Shown: positions 25,428 to 34,278 of the stretch, piece by piece | Layout: each line of letters starts with the position of its first letter | Numbering within the stretch: the stretch's first letter is position 1 | DNA from: Prevotella sp. UBA6447 | GTDB taxonomy: Bacteria > Bacteroidota > Bacteroidia > Bacteroidales > Bacteroidaceae | DNA length: 45,854 nt | Direction of reading: 5' to 3' | Assembly: GCA_002437115.1 (NCBI GenBank) | Contig: DJOD01000023.1 | Span: forward strand, 1-45,854 | The notes under the pieces: model-generated | Told to the model about the DNA's origin: nothing | Database searches by the model: none | Seen by the model: the letters and a program-made list of their open reading frames with translations, nothing else | Position numbers and translations under genes: made by a program

Positions 25428-26276
25428 ATGTTATCAGTAAACCAACTTGAGGATGCTCTTATCGACCTCGCCTTTGCAGAGGACATAGGAGACGGAGACC
25501 ACACGACGCTGTGTTGCATACCCGAGAACGCCATGGGCAAGAGCCACCTTCTCATCAAGGAAGACGGCATACTCGCCGGCGTCGACATGGCACGCAAGGT
25601 GTTTAACCGCTTCGATCCCACCATGGAGATGGAGGTCTTCATGGAAGATGGCACAAAGGTAAAGAAGGGCGACATTGCTTTCGTGGTGAAGGGTAAGGTG
25701 CGCTCCCTGCTGCAGACGGAACGCTTGATGCTCAACATCATGCAGCGCATGAGTGGCATAGCGACCATGACCAACAAGTATGTGAAACTGATAGAGGGCA
25801 CGGGCGCTCATGTGCTTGACACGCGTAAGACCACACCGGGTATGCGCATCTTGGAGAAGCAGGCCGTGAAAATCGGTGGTGGTATGAACCATCGCATCGG
25901 GTTGTTTGACATGATTCTCCTCAAGGACAACCATGTGGATTTTGCGGGCGGAATCAATAACGCCATCGACCGTTGCCACCAGTATCTGAAAGAAAAGGGA
26001 TTGAACCTGAAGATTGAGATTGAGGTGCGCAATTTTGATGAGTTACAGCAAGTGCTCGACAAAGGAGGCGTAAACCGCATTATGCTCGACAACTTCACGG
26101 TGCCCGACACCAAAAAGGCTGTCGACATCATCAACCACCGTTATGAGGTGGAGTCGTCGGGGGGCATTACTTTCGAAACGATTCGAAGCTATGCGGAGCA
26201 AGGGGTAGACTTTATCAGTGTCGGCGCTCTTACGCACAGTGTGAAAGGGCTTGACATGAGTTTCAAGGCTTGTTAA
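25428..26276 (+). CDS. nadC: Nicotinate-nucleotide pyrophosphorylase (quinolinate phosphoribosyltransferase)
   Basis: The 282-residue enzyme converts quinolinate and PRPP to nicotinate mononucleotide in NAD synthesis. Family blocks are clear: AEDIGDGDHTT (17-27), GILAGVDMA, VLDTRKTTPGMRILEKQAVKIGGG with substrate-binding Arg/Lys residues, MNHRIGLFDMILLKDNH, EVEVRNFDEL-type segment IEIEVRNFDELQQVL, IMLDNFT, and SSGGIT..... ISVGALTHS at the end. No nadA or nadB is near. It lies 63 bp after the DUF4296 gene and 11 bp before the C69 peptidase gene, so co-transcription with the latter is likely. Confidence 0.95.
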   Translation: MLSVNQLEDALIDLAFAEDIGDGDHTTLCCIPENAMGKSHLLIKEDGILAGVDMARKVFNRFDPTMEMEVFMEDGTKVKKGDIAFVVKGKVRSLLQTERLMLNIMQRMSGIATMTNKYVKLIEGTGAHVLDTRKTTPGMRILEKQAVKIGGGMNHRIGLFDMILLKDNHVDFAGGINNAIDRCHQYLKEKGLNLKIEIEVRNFDELQQVLDKGGVNRIMLDNFTVPDTKKAVDIINHRYEVESSGGITFETIRSYAEQGVDFISVGALTHSVKGLDMSFKAC

Positions 26277-26287
26277 AAATTACGATC

Positions 26288-27931
26288 ATGAAGAAGTTTT
26301 TCGGTTTTGTGGCTCTGTCTCTCATGGCAAGCTACACATGGGCTTGCACCAACTTTATTGTGGGGAAAAACGCTTCCGCAGACGGTTCGGTCATCTGCTC
26401 CTACAATGCCGACGATTATGGCATGTTCATTGGCTTGGCCCATTATCCAGCAGGCAAGCACAAGAAGGGCGAGATGCGCGACGTGGTAGACTGGGATACC
26501 CACCGCTACATCGGACAGATTCCCGAGGCGGCGGAGACCTATAATGTCATCGGAAACATCAACGAGTTCCAGGTGACCATTGGCGAGACCACCTATGGGG
26601 GACGAGAGGAAATGGTTGACCCCAAGGGTGGGATAGACTATGGCTCACTGATTTACATCGCCTTGCAACGGTCGAAGACCGCTCGGGAGGCCATTCGAGT
26701 GATGACGACCTTGGCCGAGACTTACGGCTACTGCTCCGAGGGAGAGACGTTCACCATCTGCGATCCCAATGAGGCTTGGATTATGGAGATGATGGGCAAA
26801 GGACCAGGCTCAAAGAGTGTGGTCTGGGTAGCCCAACGCATACCTGACAATGCCATCTGTGGCCATGCCAACCAAAGCCGCATCGGCAAGTTTGACATGA
26901 AAGACAAGAAAAATGTGTTGTACTCGAAGGATGTCATCAAGTTTGCAAGGCAAAAGGGTTGGTTTACTGGCAAGGATGCCGATTTTTCTTGGAAAAAGGC
27001 TTACGCTGCGCCCGATTTCTCGGGTAGGCGCATCTGCGACGCGCGCGTATGGGCTTTCTTCAACCGTTTTGTGAAAGGCATGGATCGTTATCTGCCTTGG
27101 GCTTTGGGCAAGGACAAGGACGCGGAGGACATGCCTTTGTGGGTCATCCCCGACAGGAAATTGTCGGTGCAAGACGTGGAAGCGGCCATGCGCGACCATT
27201 TTGAGGGAACACCTATGGCTCTTGACTCTACCGACATGGGCGGTGGTGTTTGGCAGATGCCCTATCGCCCCACGCCCCTGTTTTATGAGGTGAATGGCAA
27301 AAAATACTTCAACGAGCGTCCGACCTCCACGCAACAGACAGGATTCTCTTATGTTTCCCAGATGCGTTCTTGGCTGCCTCGCCAGGTGGGTGGTGTGCTG
27401 TGGTTTGGCAACGATGATGGCAACATGGTGGCTTACACGCCCATCTACTGTGGCAACACGGAGCAACCAGAGTGCTACAACACGCCTGGAGCCGACGCTG
27501 TTACGTTCTCCATGAAGAATGCCTACTGGGTATGCAACTGGGTGAGCAACATGGTCTACCCGCGTTATTCGCTGATGTTCCCAAGTCTGAAGGCTGTTCG
27601 TGACTCGTTGGAACAGAGCTATTTTGCCCATCAGGCAGAAGTGGAAGCCAAAGCAATGAAGCTGTGCAACACCAATCCCGATGAGGCTGTGAGATACCTC
27701 AACGCTTACAGCAACGCCAAGGCGCAGCAAATGTTGGACAGATGGCACCAGTTGGCTGTCTACCTGATTGTGAAATACAACGACATGGCGGTAAAGCCGG
27801 AAAAAGACGGCAAGTTCCTTCGCACCAAGGAAGGCATCGGGGCAACGGTGAAACGCCCTGGCTTCCCTGAGGCTTTCAAGCGCAAGCTGGTTGAAGAGAC
27901 TGGCGATAAGTTTGAGGTTCCTGCCGAATAG
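26288..27931 (+). CDS. pepD: C69-family dipeptidase (Ntn hydrolase)
   Basis: A 547-residue peptidase. After a signal-like N-terminus (MKKFFGFVALSLMASYTWA) comes Cys20 in ACTNFIVGKNAS; in family C69 this cysteine becomes the N-terminal catalytic nucleophile once the leader is removed. Other family blocks are SADGSVICSYNADDYG, ETFTICDPNEAWIMEM, and CGHANQSRIG. The ATG at 26288 is chosen because it gives the leader; an ATG six codons earlier overlaps nadC. It most likely releases dipeptides in the periplasm. The gene ends with its own terminator. Confidence 0.9.
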   Translation: MKKFFGFVALSLMASYTWACTNFIVGKNASADGSVICSYNADDYGMFIGLAHYPAGKHKKGEMRDVVDWDTHRYIGQIPEAAETYNVIGNINEFQVTIGETTYGGREEMVDPKGGIDYGSLIYIALQRSKTAREAIRVMTTLAETYGYCSEGETFTICDPNEAWIMEMMGKGPGSKSVVWVAQRIPDNAICGHANQSRIGKFDMKDKKNVLYSKDVIKFARQKGWFTGKDADFSWKKAYAAPDFSGRRICDARVWAFFNRFVKGMDRYLPWALGKDKDAEDMPLWVIPDRKLSVQDVEAAMRDHFEGTPMALDSTDMGGGVWQMPYRPTPLFYEVNGKKYFNERPTSTQQTGFSYVSQMRSWLPRQVGGVLWFGNDDGNMVAYTPIYCGNTEQPECYNTPGADAVTFSMKNAYWVCNWVSNMVYPRYSLMFPSLKAVRDSLEQSYFAHQAEVEAKAMKLCNTNPDEAVRYLNAYSNAKAQQMLDRWHQLAVYLIVKYNDMAVKPEKDGKFLRTKEGIGATVKRPGFPEAFKRKLVEETGDKFEVPAE

Positions 27932-27991
27932 TTCTACAAGTCTCTCCGTCAATAGTCGTTGACCCAGATCGGTAGGAAAACATCCTTGAAG

Positions 27992-28039
27992 GCGGTAGCA
28001 ATGTCCCCTGACTGAGGGAACAGAGCTACCGCTTCTTTT
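27992..28039 (+). terminator. Terminator of the C69 dipeptidase gene
   Basis: GCGGTAGC (27992-27999) pairs with GCTACCGC (28025-28032), with an inner TCCC/GGGA stem, and is followed by TTCTTTT. Confidence 0.75.
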
Positions 28040-28118
28040 GTGGGATAGGCGCGCTTTGTGATTTCTTTGATTGTTATGTTTTTGGCACCTCTAACAATTT
28101 TTTGCCTTCATCCATTCG

Positions 28119-28147
28119 TTGCAGGTGAAATACTTTTTGTACCTTTG
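28119..28147 (+). promoter_or_regulatory. Promoter of the DHH phosphoesterase gene, very close to its ATG
   Basis: TACCTTTG at 28140-28147 is a perfect -7 element; a TTG at 28119-28121 may serve as -33 (18-bp spacer, slightly short). The -7 box ends only five bases before the ATG at 28153. Confidence 0.5.
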
Positions 28148-28152
28148 CAGCC

Positions 28153-29196
28153 ATGATACAATTGAACCTACTGACCGCTGACCAAGTGTCGTCAATCGAC
28201 CAGCTGGTCACTACCGCTTCCCAGATAATTATAGTTGCCCACTCGCGCCCTGACGGTGATGCCCTTGGCTCAAGTTTGGCTTGGGCCGAATACCTCAATG
28301 TTCACTATAAAAAACCATCGCAAATCATTGTTCCCAACGCTTATCCCGACTTTCTCCACTGGTTACCTGGTGTGGAACGCGTCATGCGATATGACAAGCA
28401 TCCCGATGAGGCAAAACGGCTGATAAGTGAGGCAGACTTGGTGTTCTGCCTTGACTTCAACGCCGTTGAGCGCCTTGACGACATGGCAGACACGCTTGAA
28501 GGCTCAAAGGCAAAGCGGGTGCTTATCGACCATCACCTTAACCCAACGGTAGAGGCCGATGAGAGCGTGTCGTTCCCAGAGCTCAGTTCCACGTCTGAGG
28601 TCGTTTTCCGCATGGTGTGGCAGATGGGTGACTTTGACCGCTTGACCACGAAGTTTGCCGTGCCTGTCTATTGTGGGATGATGACCGACACGGGCGGCTT
28701 CACCTACAATAGCTCACGACCAGAGATATTCTATGTGGTCAGCCAATTGCTCACCAAACGATTCGACAAGGACAAGGTTTATCGCAACGTGTATAACAAC
28801 TACAGCTCTTGGGCCATTCGTCTGCGTGGTTATCTGATGTGCCAGAAGCTCAACGTCTTTGAGGATCTTCACGCCGCGTACTTCACGCTGACGCGACAAG
28901 AGATGCACGACTTCCATTTTGTGCGGGGCGACGCAGAGGGACTTGTCAATGAGCCACTGCACATTAAGGGCATGAAAATGAGCATCTCCTTGCGCGAAGA
29001 TGACCGCAAGGACAACAAGGTGTGGGTGAGCCTCCGTTCTGTGGATGATTTCTCCGTGGAGGAAGTGGCTAAACGCTTTTTCAATGGTGGAGGGCATTTC
29101 AACGCCAGTGGAGGGCAGCTTGATTGTTCGCTCGACGAGGCCGTCCGCATCACACGCGAGGCCATCCAGCATTATGCCGAAGAACTCAAGAAATAG
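28153..29196 (+). CDS. DHH-family phosphoesterase, NrnA-like oligoribonuclease / pAp phosphatase
   Basis: A 347-residue protein with the DHH-DHHA1 layout of NrnA, which trims short RNA and dephosphorylates pAp. Motif I is VAHSRPDGDALGSS (28-41, metal ligands His30, Asp34, Asp36), motif II CLDFN, motif III LIDHHLNP with the DHH triad, motif IV includes GMMTDTGGF. The C-terminal DHHA1 domain has FFNGGGHFNASGG. The gene stands alone with its own promoter and terminator. Substrate choice between nanoRNA, pAp and cyclic dinucleotide products cannot be settled from sequence. Confidence 0.9.
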   Translation: MIQLNLLTADQVSSIDQLVTTASQIIIVAHSRPDGDALGSSLAWAEYLNVHYKKPSQIIVPNAYPDFLHWLPGVERVMRYDKHPDEAKRLISEADLVFCLDFNAVERLDDMADTLEGSKAKRVLIDHHLNPTVEADESVSFPELSSTSEVVFRMVWQMGDFDRLTTKFAVPVYCGMMTDTGGFTYNSSRPEIFYVVSQLLTKRFDKDKVYRNVYNNYSSWAIRLRGYLMCQKLNVFEDLHAAYFTLTRQEMHDFHFVRGDAEGLVNEPLHIKGMKMSISLREDDRKDNKVWVSLRSVDDFSVEEVAKRFFNGGGHFNASGGQLDCSLDEAVRITREAIQHYAEELKK

Positions 29197-29217
29197 GGAT
29201 TGTTCCCTTTCAGAGCT

Positions 29218-29239
29218 AACGCCAGGCGTGGGGCGTTTT
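29218..29239 (+). terminator. Short terminator after the DHH gene
   Basis: AACGCC (29218-29223) pairs with GGCGTT (29232-29237), followed by TTG. The stem is short and the T-tract brief. Confidence 0.5.
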
Positions 29240-29293
29240 GCCAATATTCTTTAAATAATTGGCATTTCACTACATGGCCACAGGTATTTTTCG

Positions 29294-29301
29294 TATATTT
29301 G
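29294..29301 (+). promoter_or_regulatory. -7 element before the DUF4827 gene
   Basis: TATATTTG matches TAnnTTTG; no good -33 box lies at the right distance. It sits 17 bp before the ATG. Confidence 0.45.
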
Positions 29302-29318
29302 CACTCAAAAACAAGGAA

Positions 29319-29966
29319 ATGAAAAAACTAACATATTTGTTATTTGCATTGGTGGGTTTCTCCCTGTTTGTGGCGTGTAACGACGAGGAGTCTTATGCGG
29401 ACCAAAAAAAAGAGGAGCGTTCCGCCATTGCCCGATACCTTGCCGATTCGGCTGTCCATGTCATCAGTGAGTCGCAATTTGCGTCACAAGGCTACACAAC
29501 GGACGTGTCGAAAAACGAATTTGTGCTTTTTCAGTCATCGGGCATCTACATGCAAATCGTGCGTAAAGGCTGTGGCTCTCCTATCCCCGACGGCAAGACG
29601 GTCACTGTGTTATGCCGCTTTACGGAGCGCAACTTGAAAACCGATTCCGTACAGCTCTCCAACGAGAAAGATTCGCGTTGGGATGCAGTGGTCGACAAGA
29701 TGACCGTCACTCGCAACTCTGCCGATTACACTGGCTATTTTGTCAAGGGCGAGAGCCTGTTGCAAGCTGTCTATGGAAACTCTTCTACTGTCGTTCCGCA
29801 AGGTTGGCTCATGCCTTTAGGCTTTATCAATGTGGGTCGACCTGCCAAGAAAGGCGACGAAATAGCCAAGGTGCGCATCATCGTGCCTCACGACAAGGGG
29901 CACTCTTACGCTACACAGTATGTGTATCCTTGCTTGTATGACCTTACCTACGAGCTCGGACGTTAA
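29319..29966 (+). CDS. DUF4827 lipoprotein
   Basis: A 215-residue exported lipoprotein with a clear lipobox (LFVAC, Cys20 in the MKKLTYLL leader). The body contains GCGSPIPDGKTVTVLCRFTE and PQGWLMPLGFINVGRPAKKGDEIAKVRIIVP, a pattern like the flaps of FKBP-type prolyl isomerases, and ends YPCLYDLTYEL. DUF4827 is typical of Bacteroidota and is often found just before glmM, as here. An upstream ATG at 29259 is rejected since it lies ahead of the -7 box. An isomerase role is only suggested by fold likeness. Confidence 0.82.
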   Translation: MKKLTYLLFALVGFSLFVACNDEESYADQKKEERSAIARYLADSAVHVISESQFASQGYTTDVSKNEFVLFQSSGIYMQIVRKGCGSPIPDGKTVTVLCRFTERNLKTDSVQLSNEKDSRWDAVVDKMTVTRNSADYTGYFVKGESLLQAVYGNSSTVVPQGWLMPLGFINVGRPAKKGDEIAKVRIIVPHDKGHSYATQYVYPCLYDLTYELGR

Positions 29967-29973
29967 ATCTACG

Positions 29974-30004
29974 GCCCTGCCTTATGAAGGTGGGGCTTGT
30001 TTAT
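29974..30004 (+). terminator. Terminator after the DUF4827 gene
   Basis: GCCCTGCCTT (29974-29983) and AAGGTGGGGC (29987-29996) make a 10-bp stem with two G-T pairs and a 3-nt loop, followed by TTGTTTATT. It implies that glmM can be transcribed separately. Confidence 0.65.
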
Positions 30005-30087
30005 TCAACATAGTGATTAAGTATGACGGGATACTCTTTCGCATGCCATCAAAACATGAAGGGCAATCCACCTAAACATAATAACTT

Positions 30088-31476
30088 ATGACCCTTATCA
30101 AATCTATTTCGGGCATCCGTGGTACGATCGGAGGCCGTGCGGGTGACACGTTGAACCCGCTTGACATTGTGAAATTCACCTCTGCTTATGCAACCTTCAT
30201 TCGCCGTAGCGGTAAGTCGGCAAGCAACAAGATTATTGTTGGACGCGACGCGCGCATATCGGGCGAAATGGTGAAGAATGTTGTATGCGGAACGCTCATG
30301 GGAATGGGATACGATGTGGTGAACATCGGCCTGGCAACCACGCCTACCACTGAACTGGCCGTGAGGTGGAGTGGGGCAGCTGGTGGCATCATCATCACTG
30401 CCAGCCACAACCCACGTCATTGGAACGCGCTCAAGTTGCTCAATGAACAAGGCGAGTTTCTCACAAAGGCTGATGGAAACGTGGTTCTTGACATCGCTGA
30501 AAAGGAAGACTTCGAGTATGCCGACGTAGATGGCCTTGGCCACTATAAGGAGGATAACACATTCAACCAGCGTCATATCGACTCGGTGTTGGCTCTCGAC
30601 CTGGTTGATGTTGAGGCGATCAAAAAGGCACATTTCAAAGTGGTGGTCGACACCATCAATTCGGTGGGCGGCATCATCCTGCCAGGGTTGTTTAAGGCAT
30701 TGGGCGTAGAGGCCACGTTCCTCAACGGTGAGCCCAATGGCGACTTTGCCCATAACCCAGAACCCATTGCCCAGAATCTTAGAGGCATCATGGGCGAGTG
30801 TGCCAAGGGCGGATATGACTTGGGTGTCGTGGTGGATCCCGATGTGGACCGCCTGGCTTTCATCCAAGAGGACGGGCAGATGTACGGGGAGGAATACACT
30901 TTGGTTACAGTGGCCGACTACATACTCGACCATGTGAAAGGTGCAACAGTGTCGAATCTCAGTTCAACACGTGCCTTGCGCGATGTCACGGAGAAACATG
31001 GTTGCAAGTATTATGCAGCAGCTGTCGGTGAGGTCAATGTCACCACCAAAATGAAGGAAGTTGGTGCTGTCATTGGCGGAGAGGGCAATGGTGGAGTGAT
31101 TTATCCCGAAAGCCACTATGGGCGCGATGCTCTTGTTGGCATTGGACTCTTCTTGAGTTCAATGGCTCAAAAGGGGTTGAAAGCCAGTGAGCTACGCAAA
31201 ACATTCCCCAACTACTACATCGCCAAGAATCGTATAGACCTAAAACCTGAGACGGATGTGGATGCCATCCTTGTCAAGGTCAAGGAGATGTATGGAAAAC
31301 AGCCTGATGTTCAGGTGACAGATATAGATGGTGTGAAGCTTGATTTCCCCACGAAGTGGGTTCATTTGCGTAAGAGCAACACCGAGCCTATCATTCGAGT
31401 CTATAGTGAGGCCTCAACCATGGAAGAGGCTGATGAGTTGGGCAAGAAATTGATGGACGTGGTTTATAACATGTAA
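30088..31476 (+). CDS. glmM: Phosphoglucosamine mutase
   Basis: The 462-residue enzyme interconverts glucosamine 6-phosphate and glucosamine 1-phosphate for UDP-GlcNAc and cell-wall synthesis. Hallmarks of alpha-D-phosphohexomutases are all seen: the phosphoserine loop TASHNP (104-109, Ser106), metal loop DPDVDR (250-255), sugar loop GEGNGG (331-336), and phosphate loop RKSNTEP near residue 436. The N-terminus SISGIRGTIG is typical. Phosphomannomutase is the alternative; in Bacteroidales this form is usually taken as GlmM. Confidence 0.9.
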   Translation: MTLIKSISGIRGTIGGRAGDTLNPLDIVKFTSAYATFIRRSGKSASNKIIVGRDARISGEMVKNVVCGTLMGMGYDVVNIGLATTPTTELAVRWSGAAGGIIITASHNPRHWNALKLLNEQGEFLTKADGNVVLDIAEKEDFEYADVDGLGHYKEDNTFNQRHIDSVLALDLVDVEAIKKAHFKVVVDTINSVGGIILPGLFKALGVEATFLNGEPNGDFAHNPEPIAQNLRGIMGECAKGGYDLGVVVDPDVDRLAFIQEDGQMYGEEYTLVTVADYILDHVKGATVSNLSSTRALRDVTEKHGCKYYAAAVGEVNVTTKMKEVGAVIGGEGNGGVIYPESHYGRDALVGIGLFLSSMAQKGLKASELRKTFPNYYIAKNRIDLKPETDVDAILVKVKEMYGKQPDVQVTDIDGVKLDFPTKWVHLRKSNTEPIIRVYSEASTMEEADELGKKLMDVVYNM

Positions 31477-31500
31477 TATGTCTTTACGGACCAAAAGTTG

Positions 31501-31540
31501 AAAGTGTACCAGGACTTTATTCGTCTTGGCACACTTTTTT
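31501..31540 (+). terminator. Terminator of glmM
   Basis: AAAGTGT-CCA-GAC pairs with GTC-TGG-ACACTTT (arms 31501-31515 and 31523-31537, two mismatches), and the 3' arm runs into TTTTTT. Confidence 0.85.
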
Positions 31541-31628
31541 CGTGCTTATAGACTTGTGCTTGTGAATTTTTGTGGTGTTGACGTGATATTTCTTGAATAT
31601 ATCAGCCGTAGTCGTGACCCATTAGACC

Positions 31629-31682
31629 ATTCATTAATGCGCCCAGTTAACCTTGAGGTTTTTACTGGGCGCGTTAATGAAT
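31629..31682. repeat. 19-bp near-perfect inverted repeat with inner stem
   Basis: ATTCATTAATGCGCCCAGT (31629-31647) and ACTGGGCGCGTTAATGAAT (31664-31682) pair over 19 bp with one T-G pair; the spacer holds a second small palindrome (AACC TTGA GGTT). It lies 18 bp past the end of the convergent MFS gene and after the glmM terminator. No T-tract follows, so a plain terminator is not certain. Confidence 0.75.
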
Positions 31683-31700
31683 CGTTCTGACCTGTATGTT

Positions 31701-32906
31701 TTATCGCAACTTGTAGCCCCACATGCCATAATAGAAAATGAAGAGGAAACAAGGAACGCAGACCCAATAGCTGGCCTGGTAACCGAAGGTATCTACCACA
31801 AGCCCTTGCACCCACGGCATGACGGCACCGCCAGCCATGGCCATCGTCAGCAGTGACGAGCCGCTCTTGGTGAACTTGCCGAGGTCAGCCATGGCCAATG
31901 GCCACAGTGATGGCCACATTAGCGAGCAGCCCAATGCCATGAGGAAGATGCAATAGACAGACACGTCTGGGGTGGGGATGAGGGCCACCAGCACAGAGCC
32001 AACCACTGCGATAACAGCACAGATGCGCATGGCAGAATCTTGCTTTAGGTATTTGGGAATGAACACAATGCCACAGATGTAACCCACCACCATACCAATG
32101 GAGGGAATGAAGCCCCAGTTGTCGCCCGCCAGGTTGAGGGCCTTGGCATAGTCGTTTGCTGTGGCGAGGGAGATGGTCTCAACACCTACGTAGAGGAACA
32201 AGGCCAAGCACCCCAGCAGTAGGTGTGGAAACTGTAAGACGCTTGTCTTGCTTTCAGCGTAGGGGCAAGAGGGTGCAGCGTTGTCAGAGCTCTCCTCTTC
32301 GCCAGCAGCTTTTACCTCGGGGAGTGGTGCCAGCAAAGCAATGATGCCCAATGCCACAAAGATGCCGATAATAATACTGAAAGGCAGGTATAAATCAGGC
32401 ATCTGTATGTCGGATATACCCTTTCCGATGACATACGTTATGAAGGCTGTCGTGGCTGGCCATGCCAGCTTGTTGCAGATGCCCATGCAGGAGATGCGGC
32501 GTGCGGCACTTTCAAGAGGTCCACAAATGGTGACATAAGGGTTGACCGATGCTTGCAATACACAATTGGCTGCGCCACTGATGAAGCTCGCTATGAGAAA
32601 CCAGGTCAAAGAGCGCTCACTGGCAGCGAGGATGAAAAGGGCGAAGGCCACGGCGAAGATGGCAAAGGAAAGGGCCATGGTGCGCTTGTAGCCGATTGCC
32701 TCGATGCACTTGGTGGCTGGGATGCCGAAAAGCAAGAACGGAACGAAAGTGGCGGCGAGCAGTAGGCTTGAAGCGCCAGCCGACATATCCATGGCTCCCT
32801 TTAAGACGGGCATGAGGAATGAGTTGATACCCAGCGCGAAGCCGATGGAGAAGAAAAATAGTCCCACAAAAGCCAAGGGGATAAATAAAGTTTTGTTGTT
32901 AGACAT
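31701..32906 (-). CDS. MFS sugar transporter (glucose/galactose/fucose type)
   Basis: A 401-residue inner-membrane protein with about 12 hydrophobic helices. It resembles the FHS (FucP/GluP) branch of the major facilitator superfamily: LGINSFLMPVLKG in helix 1, ISGAANCVLQASVNPYVTICGP, and LMALGCSLMWPSLWPLAM with WVQGLVVDTFG near the end. A charged cytoplasmic loop (EVKAAGEEESSDNAAPS) lies mid-protein. It should import hexoses with protons. The sugar cannot be named from sequence. It is a single gene, with no kinase beside it. Confidence 0.87.
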   Translation of the reverse strand: MSNNKTLFIPLAFVGLFFFSIGFALGINSFLMPVLKGAMDMSAGASSLLLAATFVPFLLFGIPATKCIEAIGYKRTMALSFAIFAVAFALFILAASERSLTWFLIASFISGAANCVLQASVNPYVTICGPLESAARRISCMGICNKLAWPATTAFITYVIGKGISDIQMPDLYLPFSIIIGIFVALGIIALLAPLPEVKAAGEEESSDNAAPSCPYAESKTSVLQFPHLLLGCLALFLYVGVETISLATANDYAKALNLAGDNWGFIPSIGMVVGYICGIVFIPKYLKQDSAMRICAVIAVVGSVLVALIPTPDVSVYCIFLMALGCSLMWPSLWPLAMADLGKFTKSGSSLLTMAMAGGAVMPWVQGLVVDTFGYQASYWVCVPCFLFIFYYGMWGYKLR

Positions 32907-32966
32907 AAAATATTGGGTTATTAGGTTTGTTCGATAAAGGTGTCAAGATGCGTATTTCGCTATTGG

Positions 32967-33221
32967 TCAAGGCAACTTGCCTTCCAGGAGCAGTGTAAAG
33001 CATCGCTTGTATTCTTCAACCATGCGCATATGTCCCTCCTGTTGGTAGTTGCATTTGAACACGTCGGTTTTTGCAAAGGCTGGGTAGATTTCTTCACAGT
33101 GGTCAACCATCATCATCTTGATGTCACGTGGATTTATGTGTTGTGATCCAGTGGCTGACAGTTGCCGGAGGGCAAATTCTCGGAAAAACAGGCTGATATC
33201 ATCTTGTAGACTTTGGTTCAT
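32967..33221 (-). CDS. Hypothetical protein, 84 residues
   Basis: I do not recognise this protein. It is soluble, without a signal peptide or membrane helix, with a mostly helical look (DDISLFFREFALRQL, PRDIKMMMVDHCEEIYPAF, MRMVEEYKRCFTLLLEGKL). A -7-like TAACTTTA (complement of 33226-33233) ends four bases before its ATG. It lies between the MFS gene and queG on the same strand, 47 bp past queG. Sensible length, start and composition support a real gene. Confidence 0.6.
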   Translation of the reverse strand: MNQSLQDDISLFFREFALRQLSATGSQHINPRDIKMMMVDHCEEIYPAFAKTDVFKCNYQQEGHMRMVEEYKRCFTLLLEGKLP

Positions 33222-33268
33222 GATGTAAAGTTACAAAAAAGATTCATATGTCGGTGCTGAAAAGCGAA

Positions 33269-34276
33269 TTATTTATCTATTTTAACGCCTTGGCTTCCTG
33301 TGTGGCGGTCACAGGCTCGGTCTTCCTCTTGCGTGCCATGGTGGATGGCCATGTTGTGGATGTTGCGCATGAGACCAGCATACTTGGCTCGCTTCACTGC
33401 CGACCCTTTGAAGAGCCGTCGATAGTCGTCTTCGCTCAGTTGCACCCATTGTTCGCGCGTCATCGACATCAATTCTTCGCTGGGTTGGAACTCCGCAATT
33501 TTTGTGGGCTTGGCAAAGCGGTTCCAAGGGCAAGCCTGTTGGCAACGGTCGCAACCATAAATGAAATCGCCCATCTTGGACTTGGCGGTGTCGCTCAGTG
33601 CACCCCGGTTCTCAATGGTTTGGTAGGATAAACATAGCTCTGCGTCAAAATCATGGTCATCGGCCAGCGCATGGGTTGGGCATTGGTCTACGCATCGATG
33701 GCAACGTCCACAATGATTGGGCATCGGCCGGTCGTAAGTGAGCTCCAAGTCGAGGAAAAGCTCGCCCAGGAAAAACTCACTCCCAGCCTTCGGAATGATT
33801 AAAAGGTGGTTGCGTCCTACCCACCCGAGGCCAGCCTGCACGGCCCAGTAACGCTCGATGACGGGGCCGCTGTCAACAAACGCCCGGTAATTGATCTCAT
33901 GGCCGACAAGTTGCTGCACATGGGCGGCAAGTTGGCGGATGCGCTGTTTCATCACGTCGTGATAATCCTTGCCTAAGGCGTAGGCAGCTATTTGTGGCTC
34001 GTCGGCAGGCAGTCTGCGCTCGGGCGCATAGTTCATCGCCAGTGAAACGATGCTTTTCAAGCCATCCATGAGCAAGCGCGGGTCAAGGCGTTTGTCAAGG
34101 TAATTGGCCATATAGTGCATACTGGCGTAGCGTCCCTCGTCGAGCCAACGGCGAAGACGCGCCTCCTCTTCTTCGCTTACGCGTGACGCTTGGGCCACAC
34201 CACAAGCTGTGAAGCCCAGGCGATAAGCCTCCTCCTTGATGAGCGTTGTTAGCTTGTGTGCAGAAATGATCGCCAT
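33269..34276 (-). CDS. queG: Epoxyqueuosine reductase
   Basis: Cobalamin- and iron-sulfur-dependent enzyme for the last step of tRNA queuosine formation. The 335-residue product has the two ferredoxin-like clusters CGRCHRCVDQCP and CDRCQQACPWNRF, preceded by GLGWVGRNHLLI and YRAFVDSGPVIERYWA, the family's substrate and B12 region. ATG 34276 (MAIISAHKL) is chosen; a GTG two codons earlier at 34282 overlaps the upstream stop as GTGA and could be the true coupled start. It follows the deacetylase gene directly. Assignment is secure. Confidence 0.93.
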   Translation of the reverse strand: MAIISAHKLTTLIKEEAYRLGFTACGVAQASRVSEEEEARLRRWLDEGRYASMHYMANYLDKRLDPRLLMDGLKSIVSLAMNYAPERRLPADEPQIAAYALGKDYHDVMKQRIRQLAAHVQQLVGHEINYRAFVDSGPVIERYWAVQAGLGWVGRNHLLIIPKAGSEFFLGELFLDLELTYDRPMPNHCGRCHRCVDQCPTHALADDHDFDAELCLSYQTIENRGALSDTAKSKMGDFIYGCDRCQQACPWNRFAKPTKIAEFQPSEELMSMTREQWVQLSEDDYRRLFKGSAVKRAKYAGLMRNIHNMAIHHGTQEEDRACDRHTGSQGVKIDK

Positions 34277-34278
34277 GG

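Noticed and set aside
31653..31856. Plus-strand frame over the inverted repeat and the end of the MFS gene
   Set aside because: Antisense to a clear transporter gene and crossing a hairpin; no family features.
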